DNA from: Algoriphagus aquimarinus
GTDB lineage: Bacteria; Bacteroidota; Bacteroidia; Cytophagales; Cyclobacteriaceae
Direction of reading: 5' to 3'
Assembly: GCF_900112005.1 (NCBI RefSeq)
Contig: NZ_FOKK01000011.1
Span: 102,637 to 166,636 of the forward strand
DNA length: 64,000 nucleotides
Positions 45,946 to 56,075 of the stretch are shown piece after piece (positions within the stretch are counted from its first letter, which is position 1; every line of letters begins with the position of its first letter). The notes beneath the pieces are model-generated. The model had not been told where the DNA came from and searched no databases. It saw only the letters and a program-made list of their open reading frames with translations. A program made the position numbers and the translations under genes.

Positions 45946-46788
45946 CTACTTTACGAAATGTACAGTGGCCACGACAGGTAGATGATCTGAGGGATAGCGT
46001 TGGTTTTTTGCATCCGTTAACACCGCATATTTAGACACCTCAAAGTCCTTACTTACATACACATAGTCGATCCGATTTTTCATCGGAGCAGTAAATTGAA
46101 AGGAATTAGTCGTTCCTACTGGTCCATATGGAGGCATTTTGGTAGCGGAGTAGGAATCATTGAGCAGCGCGGATAATGCTATTATTTGTTCGGTATCTGG
46201 AGTGGAATTGAAATCACCGGTGCATATTACCGGCTTGTTTTTGGCAATTTCTTTGATTTTTTGCACCATAAGCTTCCCGGACTCTTTCCTTGCTACTACA
46301 CCTTGATGGTCAAAATGTGCATTGAAAACATAGAATTCCTTCATGGATTTTTTATCTTTAAACAAGACCCAAGAGGCAATTCTATTGCAGCAGGTGGCAT
46401 CCCAACCCAATCCTGGTTTGTCTGGGGTCTCACTCAACCAGAAATCACCTGAATCAATTACGGTAAACCTATCAGTTTTATAAAATATCGCCGAGTGCTC
46501 ACCGGCTGTTTTGCCATCATCTCGTCCCGCTCCTACAAAAGCAAAACCCGGCATTTCGAGTAGACCATTTAGTTGGTGAATAAATCCTTCTTGAGTACCT
46601 ATAATATCAAAATTATGGTACTGAATTAAAGCCTTTACGTTTTCTTTCCTAAGTGGCCAAGCGTTCAGACTGTCCTTAGGAGTATCCATTCTGAGATTGT
46701 AGCTAGCAATCTTTATATCAGAATTTTCTTGGCTAAAACCAGATATGGATATTAGCAAAGCAAAAATAGTTGCTATATAAATTTTCAT
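45946..46788 (-). CDS. Secreted endonuclease/exonuclease/phosphatase family protein
   Basis: From the ATG at 46788 (KIYIATIFALLISISGFSQ) the product is 280 residues with a signal peptide. Motifs of the DNase I/synaptojanin fold: SYNLRMDT, IIGTQEGF (catalytic Glu), AHFDHQG, CTGDFNSTPDT and YPSDHLPV (Asp-His pair). It cleaves phosphodiester or phosphomonoester bonds; the exact substrate is unknown. It is 76 bp downstream of susD in the same orientation, suggesting the SusCD system imports products of this enzyme, perhaps from nucleic acids, phospholipids or organophosphates. Confidence 0.88.
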   Translation of the reverse strand: MKIYIATIFALLISISGFSQENSDIKIASYNLRMDTPKDSLNAWPLRKENVKALIQYHNFDIIGTQEGFIHQLNGLLEMPGFAFVGAGRDDGKTAGEHSAIFYKTDRFTVIDSGDFWLSETPDKPGLGWDATCCNRIASWVLFKDKKSMKEFYVFNAHFDHQGVVARKESGKLMVQKIKEIAKNKPVICTGDFNSTPDTEQIIALSALLNDSYSATKMPPYGPVGTTNSFQFTAPMKNRIDYVYVSKDFEVSKYAVLTDAKNQRYPSDHLPVVATVHFVK

Positions 46789-46864
46789 GAGATATGAGTT
46801 TAGTACACTCCGCAAGTCTTTGTTAGTAAGACTTGCGGAGGTCATTTGAATTGAACACTATAAG

Positions 46865-48631
46865 TTATTCCCAACCAGGATTTTGTCCTAGTGCAGGGTT
46901 TCGGATTAGGTCAGATTCAGGAATAGGATACAGGTATTTTTTTTCCATCCACTGTCTAACTCCTGGATTAAAGATTACTTCACCGGAAGTGCCATTAGAA
47001 AGCTGAAGCCTACCGGCAGCCGAAGAAGGGCTTACATCTACAAAAGCGATTGCAGGATTGGTGGACACTGGTTTAGTTCCTTGGTAGAACAATACATCCA
47101 TTTTTCCATCACTATTGAGATCATATTCTCCCAATCCAGGGACATACATCCCATTCATAGGGGAATCTTCAAATAGCTCACCGATATGCCACCTTCTCAA
47201 ATCATCTGGACGAAGTCCTTCAAATACCAATTCAACCGCTCTTTCTCTAAATACTTCCAGTAGAACAGGATCTGTAAACTTACCCTTGTAGTAATTAGCC
47301 ATATAAGGATCTGCTACAGAGGGAAGTGTAGTCAAGGTGGATCCTGTGATTCCGGCCCGGGCACGAAGTGCTCCGATAGTCTCAGTCCATTGGCCTGGAG
47401 TCATAGTACCCAACTCAGCCAATGCTTCTGCCTTATTTAATAAAACTTCAGCATACCTCATGATAATATGCGCGTTATCATTTCTACTTTCGTCATCATA
47501 TGGAAAACGCTCATCATAGGACCATTTGATTGGCTGATATCCTGTAAATGTCTGGTTGAAGTTTGGCGGAGCTACTACTGGGACACCATTCTCCGTACGA
47601 TGATAATCTCCCAGACGAACCGTTTGCTTCAAACGTAGATCCCTGTTCTTCACTTCCTCTACAAATGGTGTAGTCTTGTATTCAGGGTTGTTGGTAAACG
47701 GGGTTCCGTCTAACTTCAAGTAAGTGTTGACAAAATTACGGGTCAGACTAGGTCTGTTGCCAAAAGTCGGACTAATAAAACGGCGATTGGCTGAGCTGAA
47801 CACCTGAAGACTGGCATCCAAAGCCACGGCCAAAATGGTCTCATCTGCAAATGGCGTTTTAGTAATGAAAATCTCCCTGTAAGAGCGATCGCCCAAAGCT
47901 CCTTGATGTAGAGTAAAACCAGTGATTTCGTTGGCTGTGTTTACCACTTCTTGGTACCATGCATCAGCAGTACCCTGCATACCATACTCAGCATGGTATT
48001 TTCTATAGGATGCTTCAAATAACGCAATTCTAGTTTTATAAGCTCTCGCTACATGTTTGGTGATCCTAGTGGATGAGGCATCAGAGGTCAAGGTTATATT
48101 TTCGATAGCAAAGTCTAGATCCTCCAATACTTTATCCATAACCATAAATCTATCATCTCTTGATCCATAGAGGGTCACACTATCTGTAATCTCAATGGTT
48201 TGGTCAATCCATGGAACATCTCCAAAACGTTTTACTTTATCGAAATAAAACAAGGCTCTAAAGAATCGGGCCATTCCTATATAATGGTTCTTTTCTATTA
48301 CGGAGCTTTTTTCAGCATTTTCGATAAAATAGTTGATATTTCGCAGATCTGACCAGGACCAACCCGAACTAGTAATTGGACTCAGTGCGTTTACAGCAAG
48401 GTAATTATCTACCCCATTTCTGGCTACAAGATCTGAAACATCATCTCCTTGAAAAACCCCTACATCAGTACCGGGTAAAATATTATAAAAGGAATTGCTG
48501 TAAAGTTCTAACCCATTGGCAGAACCAAATATTGCTTGGTTGCTAGCAGTATCCACTGGAAATTCATCCAGATTGCAGGAAGTGACTGCAGCAAATAAAA
48601 TGATTGATACTATATATTGAATATTCTTCAT
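46865..48631 (-). CDS. SusD/RagB-like outer-membrane lipoprotein
   Basis: The 588-residue protein has a lipoprotein signal (LFAAVTSCNLDEFP; lipidated Cys about residue 19), a SusD-like N-terminal TPR region and the C-terminal RagB/SusD domain (ARAGITGSTLTTLP; ERAVELVFEGLRPDDLRRW, a hallmark). It caps the SusC channel and binds substrate. It follows susC by 11 bp. Confidence 0.95.
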   Translation of the reverse strand: MKNIQYIVSIILFAAVTSCNLDEFPVDTASNQAIFGSANGLELYSNSFYNILPGTDVGVFQGDDVSDLVARNGVDNYLAVNALSPITSSGWSWSDLRNINYFIENAEKSSVIEKNHYIGMARFFRALFYFDKVKRFGDVPWIDQTIEITDSVTLYGSRDDRFMVMDKVLEDLDFAIENITLTSDASSTRITKHVARAYKTRIALFEASYRKYHAEYGMQGTADAWYQEVVNTANEITGFTLHQGALGDRSYREIFITKTPFADETILAVALDASLQVFSSANRRFISPTFGNRPSLTRNFVNTYLKLDGTPFTNNPEYKTTPFVEEVKNRDLRLKQTVRLGDYHRTENGVPVVAPPNFNQTFTGYQPIKWSYDERFPYDDESRNDNAHIIMRYAEVLLNKAEALAELGTMTPGQWTETIGALRARAGITGSTLTTLPSVADPYMANYYKGKFTDPVLLEVFRERAVELVFEGLRPDDLRRWHIGELFEDSPMNGMYVPGLGEYDLNSDGKMDVLFYQGTKPVSTNPAIAFVDVSPSSAAGRLQLSNGTSGEVIFNPGVRQWMEKKYLYPIPESDLIRNPALGQNPGWE

Positions 48632-48642
48632 GACTGTTCGAA

Positions 48643-51600
48643 TTAGAAGTTAACTGTAAGTCCTGCTGAAATAGCCTTTAGCATAGGATAATTGTACCCA
48701 TCTCCGCTACCTCCTCCGCTCAGATCACGGTCAGACCCATAGATACTTGTCACGTCCGTGTCTTTTGTTCGTTTATATAAAGAAGACCAAGTCCAGAGAT
48801 TTTCAGCAGAAAGGTAAATCTTCACATCATTTGCTTTGATTTTTGAGGTCAAATGCTGCGGCAAGGTATAGCCAACCTGAATGTTTCGCAGACGGATATA
48901 AGCAACATTCTGCATGTATCGGTCATTAGGCATATTGAGTGCTCTTCCTGTTCCTTGTGCGATGTATCCTACTAACCTCGGAAGGTATGCATCAAAATTC
49001 CCCAGTTCCTCTCTGAACATATTGTCTTCATGCCAGCTGGGATATTGATTGTAAGGACGGTTGTATTGTCCCCAGAATCGGGATTCACCAGAAGGATACC
49101 AGTCCTGCTTCAATACACCTTGGAAGAAAGCTCCTATAAAGAATCCGTTCCAATCTGCGTTCAAGTTAATACCATAAGTATATCTTGGTTCTGAGTTACC
49201 GATGATTGATTTGTCACCGGAATCCCCCACCCGATTAGATCCATGATAGATTTCATCATCACCATCTAAGTTTCTAAATTTCAAGTCACCCACATAATTT
49301 TTTCGGGTATTGGTGTTAGGGATATTTGCCTGCGATGGGGAGTTCAGGATTTCCTCTTCTGAGCGAAACAATCCCTCCACCTGATAACCCCAGATTTCAC
49401 CGATTCTTTGGCCTTCATAATAATCTGTAAGATTCTTGTCTGGATTGTTGTATTTGGTGATATATGCCTTATAATCAGACATGGTCAGTCTGACATTATA
49501 ATTGAAAGGTTTCTCAGCCACTGTAAAATTATCATTCCAGGTAACAGTTGCTTCCCAACCTGTGGTCTCGAGGTCTGCATAGTTACCTTTAGGTACGGTG
49601 GTACCATAGATTCCAGGCAAAGTTGGACCTACTGTAAACATATCAGTTGTCCAGCGACGATACCAGTCAGCTGTAAATTGAAGCTTATTGTTTATGCTGG
49701 CAAAATCCAGTCCGATGTCTCCAGTGGTAGAAGTTTCCCATGTAAGGCCCTGAGGAACCACACCAGGCATACTGGTAGCTTGTGGGCGTTGGCCGTCGAT
49801 AATTCTACCCATTTGAGAAATTGAGAAATTCTCGGTAAAGGAATAAGGGTTGATATTACCATTGCCCAAAGAGCCATAGGAAGCGCGGATTTTCAGACTA
49901 GTCAAAAGACTAGGTTTCACTTCCCAAAACTTTTCTTCAGACACAGCCCAACCTACAGAAGCAGAAGGAAAGTATGCCCACTGCTGGTCAGTTGGGAATT
50001 TGGAAGAGCCATCATAGCGTCCGTTAATTTCCACGAGGTAGCGGCCCATGTAGTCATAATTCACACGGAAAAAAGAACCTGCAATTGCCCACTTCTGGTA
50101 ACCTCCGTTGGTCACGATACTTTGTCCCAATGCAAGGTTGAGATCCTCAGCATCTGGGAATACGATGCCGTTTCGTCTGGTGGTCAGGTTGTCATACACC
50201 GATGTCTCATAATTGAATCCCACCAAAAGGCCCAAATTGTGGGCATCTTTAAATGTATTCAGGTAGTTGGCATAAAGATTTGTGGCATAATAGTTAGTAG
50301 TATTTCTTCGATCCTGGAGATCGTTTGTATTGGTACCGGTGTATCCTGTCACTCCTTCATATCTGCTGTATGGCACCTGCACCCGTTTCTGAAAGTAGCT
50401 GTTATCATTGGACTGAAAGGTAAAGTTTCCGTTGAGGGTGAGCTTCTTATCAAATAACTCTGCCTTTGCGGCAAACCGATTTTTCAGGAAGCGCTGTACC
50501 TGGTCCACAGCATTTCTTCCTATGTAAGAGTCCCCTACTGTATAGGCTGCTGGAAATGACAAGGAACCGTCTGGGTTCAACAAAGGAGCAAGCGGGTGGC
50601 CTTCATCCGCAATATTCCGCCATATACCACTGCCTTCACCCACGTTCAAAGGCTGATGATAAGACATTCGGGAGTAATCTGTGTTGTTTTCCACCTGTAA
50701 CCAAGGGGTGACTTGAATAGTCCCTTTAGCACGGAGGTTATACATGGCATACTTATCTGTGTTGTATCGGAATAGTCCGTCTTGTCCATTGTATCTACCA
50801 CTTACATAATAGGAAGTTTTTTCATCGCCACCAGTCAAGGCCAAGTTATGGTCTTGGGCTATAAAGCTGTCTTTATACAATTCTTTATACCAGTCAGTAC
50901 TGTAATAATATTCGTATTGTCCGGTAGAAGGGTTGACCTCCACCCTTGGTAAGGATGGATCTTCCCATCTCTTTTTTATTTCCTCCAGATAGGCAGGAGA
51001 GAATGGCAAGGTTTTATTGATCGCTGTAGGTGTATTTCCGTTGTCATTCCAATTTGACCAGGCATCGCTGAATCCCTTCGCCCAGGGGTAAGATTCGGTA
51101 ATATTGTCAGGGATGGAGGTCGGAGATTTAGAAGAAAAATTAGAAGAATAGGTAACGGAAACCTTACCTGAAGTGGCCGATTTGGTGGTAATCAAGACTA
51201 CCCCAAATGCTGCTCTTGCGCCGTAAATGGAAGCAGAAGCGGCATCTTTAAGGACAGTAACACTAGCTATATCATTAGGATTAAGCATTTTGGGATCACC
51301 TTCTACTCCATCTATCAGCACCAAGGCACTCCCCTGTTGACCGATGGAAGTAGTTCCTCGCACATTAAAGGAGGGAGATTGGGTAGGCTTACCATCCAAC
51401 ATTTTGATGTTTAGGTTAGGTATAGCCCCAACTAAACCCTGGGCGATATTAGAAATAGGTCTGTTTTCGAAGACTTCAGAATCTACCTGATCTACAGCGC
51501 CGGTCAGATTGGCCTTACGTTGCTGCCCATAACCTACTACAACTACTTCATCAAGGCTATTTTCGGACTGGGTCAGAACTACATTAACCACTGTGGCCGT

Positions 51601-52185
51601 ACCTACCGTTAGTTCATATTTTTCATATCCAATAAAGGAAAACAATAATATTTGCCCCGGAGCGACATCCAAGGTATAGGCTCCATCTACATCTGTGACC
51701 GTACCTGTAGTAGTACCTTTTACTAAAATGGAGACTCCTGGCATAGGTTCGCCGAATTGATCCCTCACTACACCGGAAATTTTTTCAATTACCAGATTCT
51801 TAGCTATTAATTCATCCTGTGTCTCTTTTTGTATAATAACACTGATTGTGTTATTCACCTGCTTAAACCGTAAGTTGGTTTGCTTAGCAACATAGTAAAG
51901 ATGTTGCTCTACAGTGCTTATAGACTGGAGGTATTCAATATCTCCAGCGTTTTTTAAGGCATCTTCTGTATAGAAAAATTTGAACTCCGAATTTTTCTCA
52001 ATTGCTTTAAAAAACTGAAGCAAAGATTTTGGCTGCGTTTCCAACACTACTGACACCTCATCTATACCTTTTACCTGGGCTTTAGAAGAGTTTGCGAAGA
52101 GAGGACTTACAGTGAGGCATAACATTGCAATACCCCTGGCCAATAGTTTGATAGACATTGCTATAAACGGTAATATTTTTTGCAT
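48643..52185 (-). CDS. SusC/RagA TonB-linked outer-membrane protein with STN domain
   Basis: The 1180-residue receptor has a signal peptide (about 1-37), a secretin/TonB short N-terminal (STN) domain (about 40-115, EKNSEFKFFYTEDAL), a carboxypeptidase-regulatory-like domain (about 133-215, GEPMPGVSILVKGTTTGTVTDVDG), the SusC motif SLDEVVVVGYGQQRKANLTGAV, the plug (SASIYGARAAFGVVLITTK) and a 22-strand barrel. The STN domain fits trans-envelope signalling to the FecR-like anti-sigma factor encoded just upstream. It imports an unknown oligomer with SusD. Confidence 0.95.
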   Translation of the reverse strand: MQKILPFIAMSIKLLARGIAMLCLTVSPLFANSSKAQVKGIDEVSVVLETQPKSLLQFFKAIEKNSEFKFFYTEDALKNAGDIEYLQSISTVEQHLYYVAKQTNLRFKQVNNTISVIIQKETQDELIAKNLVIEKISGVVRDQFGEPMPGVSILVKGTTTGTVTDVDGAYTLDVAPGQILLFSFIGYEKYELTVGTATVVNVVLTQSENSLDEVVVVGYGQQRKANLTGAVDQVDSEVFENRPISNIAQGLVGAIPNLNIKMLDGKPTQSPSFNVRGTTSIGQQGSALVLIDGVEGDPKMLNPNDIASVTVLKDAASASIYGARAAFGVVLITTKSATSGKVSVTYSSNFSSKSPTSIPDNITESYPWAKGFSDAWSNWNDNGNTPTAINKTLPFSPAYLEEIKKRWEDPSLPRVEVNPSTGQYEYYYSTDWYKELYKDSFIAQDHNLALTGGDEKTSYYVSGRYNGQDGLFRYNTDKYAMYNLRAKGTIQVTPWLQVENNTDYSRMSYHQPLNVGEGSGIWRNIADEGHPLAPLLNPDGSLSFPAAYTVGDSYIGRNAVDQVQRFLKNRFAAKAELFDKKLTLNGNFTFQSNDNSYFQKRVQVPYSRYEGVTGYTGTNTNDLQDRRNTTNYYATNLYANYLNTFKDAHNLGLLVGFNYETSVYDNLTTRRNGIVFPDAEDLNLALGQSIVTNGGYQKWAIAGSFFRVNYDYMGRYLVEINGRYDGSSKFPTDQQWAYFPSASVGWAVSEEKFWEVKPSLLTSLKIRASYGSLGNGNINPYSFTENFSISQMGRIIDGQRPQATSMPGVVPQGLTWETSTTGDIGLDFASINNKLQFTADWYRRWTTDMFTVGPTLPGIYGTTVPKGNYADLETTGWEATVTWNDNFTVAEKPFNYNVRLTMSDYKAYITKYNNPDKNLTDYYEGQRIGEIWGYQVEGLFRSEEEILNSPSQANIPNTNTRKNYVGDLKFRNLDGDDEIYHGSNRVGDSGDKSIIGNSEPRYTYGINLNADWNGFFIGAFFQGVLKQDWYPSGESRFWGQYNRPYNQYPSWHEDNMFREELGNFDAYLPRLVGYIAQGTGRALNMPNDRYMQNVAYIRLRNIQVGYTLPQHLTSKIKANDVKIYLSAENLWTWSSLYKRTKDTDVTSIYGSDRDLSGGGSGDGYNYPMLKAISAGLTVNF

Positions 52186-52276
52186 AATTTTGAATTGAAA
52201 GATTGAAACATGGCTCTACCCGAATTCAGAGTGCAATACTGGTAGATTCAGGTGAGCATAACTTGTTTTGATTTCG

Positions 52277-52309
52277 CAGGAGCGTATTCGTAGTACGTTC
52301 CTGTTTTTT
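52277..52309 (+). other. Hairpin followed by T-run in the fecR-susC spacer
   Basis: caggagcgta / tacgttcctg (one mismatch) with a 7-nt loop precedes six T residues on the plus strand, opposite to the genes. It may end an antisense transcript or be an operator; no plus-strand gene precedes it. Confidence 0.35.
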
Positions 52310-52331
52310 GTTTTTATCTATGTCATAGGCA

Positions 52332-53345
52332 CTAGTTAAAATTTAGAGTTATTAACTGATCATTTATTACAAATTCAAATTCCAGAGTTTTGCTCATAAC
52401 GTTCAACACGTTTCGCAGAGACTCTTGATTATCAAAAACACCAGATGATTTTAAAGCTTTTGGCTGTCCATTTACTCTAATTGTCACCCCATACCATCGC
52501 TCCAGTATCTCTACCATTTCATCCAAGGAGGCTTCATCAAACTTCAGTATTCCCTGAGTCCAGAGCACTCTGTCCTCTGACAATACTTTATATTTTTCCA
52601 ACTCCAGAAACTCAACCGAGAGCATAGATTCTTCACCTGGATTAAGCTCTATAAATTCCTTATTTCCATATTGGTTAAGTTTCACTTTACCAGTGAGTAA
52701 GGTTACAGCTACCATTTGGTTTTTATTAAAAGTGGAGATATTAAATGAGGTCCCTAATGCGGTAGTAATGATTCCGTTGGCTTCCACTTCAAATGGATGA
52801 TCTGGATCCTTTACTACTTCAAAGAATGCTTCTCCTTCGAGTTGAATAGATCGGTTAGATTTAAAATTTTTAGGATAGGTAATAGTACTTTGAGAATTGA
52901 GATATACTACTGACCCATCTTCAAGCATTACTTTCGTTTTTTCACCTTTCTGATTGGAATTGGTTATAAAAATATCATCTAACTCTAGCGTATAGCTTTG
53001 ATCATTTTCTTGACGGCTAAGGATGAAGAAGATAGAAGTAAGCCCAAGGACAAAAAACACCACTGCAGCCCTGAGCCAGGTAAGTCTGGAAATTTTTCTG
53101 ACTTTAGGTTCCTTTTGCAAGAAAGGTGCAGCGCTGCCCTCCATCTTTTGGTTGATTTTTTTCCAGAGTTCATTATTATCCAAGGACATTTCCCCCTCTT
53201 TGATTATCTCAGACCAATGCAGTATTATTTCTGTGGACAGAATCTCTTCAGCCTCTTTTCCATCAAGAAATTCCAAAAATTCTTTTGCCTCTGATTGGGT
53301 GAGTTTTCCTTCATAAAACTCCTTGCGCCTATTTTTAAAATCCAT
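52332..53345 (-). CDS. FecR-family anti-sigma factor
   Basis: The 337-residue protein has a cytoplasmic N-terminal part (1-95), one TM (about 97-112, AVVFFVLGLTSIFFILS), a FecR domain (about 130-235, VMLEDGSVVYLNSQSTITYPKNF) and a C-terminal DUF4974-type domain (about 265-337, ILKFDEASLDEMVEILERWYGV). It receives the STN signal from SusC and controls the ECF sigma factor encoded 108 bp upstream. Confidence 0.95.
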   Translation of the reverse strand: MDFKNRRKEFYEGKLTQSEAKEFLEFLDGKEAEEILSTEIILHWSEIIKEGEMSLDNNELWKKINQKMEGSAAPFLQKEPKVRKISRLTWLRAAVVFFVLGLTSIFFILSRQENDQSYTLELDDIFITNSNQKGEKTKVMLEDGSVVYLNSQSTITYPKNFKSNRSIQLEGEAFFEVVKDPDHPFEVEANGIITTALGTSFNISTFNKNQMVAVTLLTGKVKLNQYGNKEFIELNPGEESMLSVEFLELEKYKVLSEDRVLWTQGILKFDEASLDEMVEILERWYGVTIRVNGQPKALKSSGVFDNQESLRNVLNVMSKTLEFEFVINDQLITLNFN

Positions 53346-53452
53346 TCTATGCTAGTTTCAAAGTTATATAGCCTCAGGATGCAGAAACTACTCACTTGAA
53401 CTGCGAAAAAATTTGGAAATTAATTGTTAAGCATCTTGATAATTCTTAACAA

Positions 53453-54097
53453 TCACTTAACAATAGAATCAAAAAGTGTCACAACAGGAAAAAGCCAAAT
53501 ACTTACAGAAATGATTTCCAGTAATGCCAGCTTTTTTTTAACCCATTTAGTAGCACGGAAAGATTGATTTTCTACGGTTCGTTGGGAGACATTTAATTTC
53601 CCTGCTATCTCTTCAAAAGATTTATTTTCCATATGTCTCATTTTAAAAACCTGCTTTTGAACTGGAGGTAATTTTTCGATGATCTCCATAGAAAGACTGT
53701 GGAATTCAGAATATATCAGCTCATCATCAGGAATATGATCAGACACTAGTTCGATCAATGGGATTTGGTATTGCTGAAAGGCAAAAAATCTGGCCTCTTT
53801 TCTGTTTTTCTTGATAACCAGGGACCTGACAATGGCAATCATGTAGGCATTGACAGAAAGTGCGGGGTCAAGTTTTACTCTGTTTTTCCAAATATTTAAA
53901 AATACTTCCTGAACAATTTCCTCAGCCTCCTCATGGGTCAGCCTCATTTTCTTGGAGATATTATAAATCTTTTGAGAAAATATCCTGAATAATCCCTCAA
54001 AGGAAGATTCATCCCCTTGAGAAACTCTTCTAACTAGCTGTTGTAAAAAAAGGGGGTCAATGTTTTTCAAAGTAGTAAATGAATTAAAGCGAGTCAA
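53453..54097 (-). CDS. ECF RNA polymerase sigma factor (FecI-like)
   Basis: The 214-residue sigma-70 family protein has region 2 (FEGLFRIFSQKIYNIS, EEIVQEVFLNIWKNR) and region 4 (LPPVQKQVFKMRHMENKSFEEIAGKLNVSQRTVENQ). A TTG at 54097 is the only start before the conserved region. First gene of the sigma-FecR-SusC-SusD-phosphatase set. Confidence 0.93.
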   Translation of the reverse strand: MTRFNSFTTLKNIDPLFLQQLVRRVSQGDESSFEGLFRIFSQKIYNISKKMRLTHEEAEEIVQEVFLNIWKNRVKLDPALSVNAYMIAIVRSLVIKKNRKEARFFAFQQYQIPLIELVSDHIPDDELIYSEFHSLSMEIIEKLPPVQKQVFKMRHMENKSFEEIAGKLNVSQRTVENQSFRATKWVKKKLALLEIISVSIWLFPVVTLFDSIVK

Positions 54098-54218
54098 AGT
54101 AAATTATTTGAAGTCCCTCTTCAAAGCTCATATTCAATCTGTAATGAAATGATAATATGAATTTAAAGGAAACTTCTTTGAAAAAAACTTGCATTTTTTC
54201 GAATAAATAGAAAACAAT

Positions 54219-54600
54219 TAATCAGGAACTTGCTATGGTAAGGGCGAATGATGATTCGCCCCTACATGGGTACGGTTTTCACATTGATCTAAAAGGTCAG
54301 AATGGTAGGAAGCCTGCCGTAGGTAGGCATCGTTTGTAGCCCAGGGTTTTAACCCTGGGTTTAAAAAGACATTTAGGCCATTGCCCTCGGACCTGAGCCT
54401 TCTTTTGGAAAAGAATGTTAGTTCCGAGGGATGGAAACGAGATGTCGGATCCGTCCAGCTTCTGGAGAAGCAGAACAACAGACAGGCAAAAGACGGAAAA
54501 GTAACCTTGCGGGATGTCGAATTTCGGATGTCGCTAAGTTCGAATGTTGAATGATGAATGTTGAATGTTGAATGATGAATGTTGAATGATGAAGTTGGAG
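54219..54600 (+). repeat. Module A variant plus linker module
   Basis: 54219-54442 is module A with the gagccttcttttggaaaaga core (right arm ttccgaggg). 54455-54600 has the gcttctggagaagc linker and many gaatgat/gaatgtt units. It starts 120 bp upstream of the sigma-factor gene. Confidence 0.8.
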
Positions 54601-54664
54601 GCAGTCAGTTGACTGCAATATCAAATGCACAAGCCTAAAGGAGGCAGGCAGGTCGGAAGACTTG

Positions 54665-54990
54665 CGCTAGATCAGGAACTTGCTATGGTAAGGGCGAATG
54701 ATGATTCGCCCCTACTGGCCTGAAAGGTCAGAATAACCTAGCGATGGGTGCAGCCCATCGCTGAATGTAGAAATGGAATTCCAAGCCCTGAAAGGGCGCA
54801 ATACAAAATCAATTTGAACCGTGACCATTGGCACAAACGGTGGCAAGGAATTTATAAATTAAAAACCTTCGATGATCCTTGGATTTCGAGAACCTCCAAA
54901 TTCTCAGGGTAGCACCCAAAATGTCAAAAGGGCGAATGATGATTCGCCCCTACATGGATAGGTGTTCACATTGGCCTGAGAGGTCAGAAT
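54665..54990 (+). repeat. Partial hairpin modules
   Basis: Partial copies of the gggcgaatgatgattcgccc hairpin lie at 54690-54716 and 54928-54955. Between them is gcgatgggtgcagcccatcgc (54741-54761). No gene. Confidence 0.7.
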
Positions 54991-55003
54991 GGGTTAGAAA
55001 CAC

Positions 55004-55033
55004 AAAAAAACCGGAGAGAAATCCCCTCCGGTT
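55004..55033 (-). terminator. Terminator of the phage-like cassette
   Basis: The stem aaccggag / ctccggtt (55009-55016, 55026-55033) is followed on the minus strand by seven T residues, 23 bp beyond the last gene of the cassette. Confidence 0.85.
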
Positions 55034-55055
55034 TAATATTATCAATAGATTCTAA

Positions 55056-55298
55056 TTAATTCATCAACAGCTTCTCAAATGCTCCGTCATCGACGGTTAA
55101 TTGAGAGATGGTGACCAAGACAGTTCCGGCTGTCACGGCATATCCAGCGTAGGCGAGCAATACAGCAGGCACCAATCCTGGTGCTGTCAGCACTGCGGTG
55201 CCAATAGCTGCGATGATCAATCCGGCCTTTTTCACTTTCTGGAAAAACGGCGGTGTAGGGGCTAATGCCCGGTCTTTTATTTCAGTTAGTATGTTCAT
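55056..55298 (-). CDS. Small two-TM protein (holin-like position)
   Basis: An 80-residue protein with two hydrophobic helices (AGLIIAAIGTAVLTAPGLVP; VLLAYAGYAVTAGTVLVTI) and charged ends. Not recognised. It is the last gene of the four-gene cassette; two-TM topology and size would suit a holin-like or envelope protein, but that is only inference. Confidence 0.6.
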   Translation of the reverse strand: MNILTEIKDRALAPTPPFFQKVKKAGLIIAAIGTAVLTAPGLVPAVLLAYAGYAVTAGTVLVTISQLTVDDGAFEKLLMN

Positions 55299-55408
55299 TT
55301 TTAGTTTTTGGTTGCCAGTTGTTTTTTGAAAAGAGACCGAAGACGGGAGACAGAAGACGGAAGTGTGTCCGGTGTCTGGTGTGCGGTGTCGGATTCAACA
55401 AACTGATT

Positions 55409-55627
55409 TTAATCCCATTTGAGAGGTCGGTTGCGGGAAGTGGACTTGGTATTCCTTTGAAGGATAGCCTTCATCAGTATTTGTTCTGCTTCCAATCGGA
55501 TAAACGATTCTTTCATTCGGGACAGCTCGGTATTCATCTGCCTGGAGTCCTGAATCAGGAGTTTCAGAAAATAGGCGATGACAGTAAGGAGGAGCGCAAT
55601 TACTCCTCCCGTAACTGACTGAAACAT
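55409..55627 (-). CDS. Small TM plus coiled-coil protein
   Basis: The start at 55627 overlaps the upstream stop as TGATG, so 72 residues: one TM (VIALLLTVIAYFLKLLIQ) and a heptad-like helix (MNTELSRMKESFIRLEAEQ). A longer start at 55654 is possible. Resembles spanin- or holin-type accessory proteins in shape only. Confidence 0.6.
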   Translation of the reverse strand: MFQSVTGGVIALLLTVIAYFLKLLIQDSRQMNTELSRMKESFIRLEAEQILMKAILQRNTKSTSRNRPLKWD

Positions 55628-56073
55628 CAATCCATCCATTCTATTTGATGGCAAGTGAGGTTTAGGGCATGTTCTGGATAGCTCCTTATCTCCAGTGTAG
55701 CCTTTTCCCCTCTCTTAAGTGCCTGATCTACCAGATGAAGAAGTTCATCCAAGGCTTTTTGGCTTGGGACTCCCCTACCTTCTCCTGTAATTTCTGACAC
55801 GAGGACGATGTTTCGGTGCAGTGGCAAGACTCCGATTTCTACCTGAGGCGAAATTGCCTGTTTGATTCCATTTGGAGTTCGAAACAAGTAGAGCCCAGCT
55901 TTTCTATTGATGTAGAGGCGCTCCACTTGGTAGACAGCTTCTGGGCAACAGGCAACTGCAGGTTTAAAATGGGCAGAAGGCTTCTCAATAGTGCGACTGA
56001 GGATCTGTCCATCATGCAGCAGAGTACCATTGGTACCTCCAGGCCAGCATTCCCGTTCCAAAACCAAGTCCAT
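55627..56073 (-). CDS. DUF5675-like protein
   Basis: The 148-residue protein has the DUF5675 pattern as I recall it: a leading ERECWPGGTNGTLLHDGQIL, PEAVYQVERLYI, LPLHRNIVLVSEITGEGRG and a C-terminal DELLHLVDQALKRGEK helix. The family is found in phages and secretion-linked loci, with a suspected peptidoglycan or cell-wall role. It overlaps the next gene by TGATG and follows the 248-aa gene by 2 bp. Confidence 0.6.
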   Translation of the reverse strand: MDLVLERECWPGGTNGTLLHDGQILSRTIEKPSAHFKPAVACCPEAVYQVERLYINRKAGLYLFRTPNGIKQAISPQVEIGVLPLHRNIVLVSEITGEGRGVPSQKALDELLHLVDQALKRGEKATLEIRSYPEHALNLTCHQIEWMD

Positions 56074-56075
56074 GA

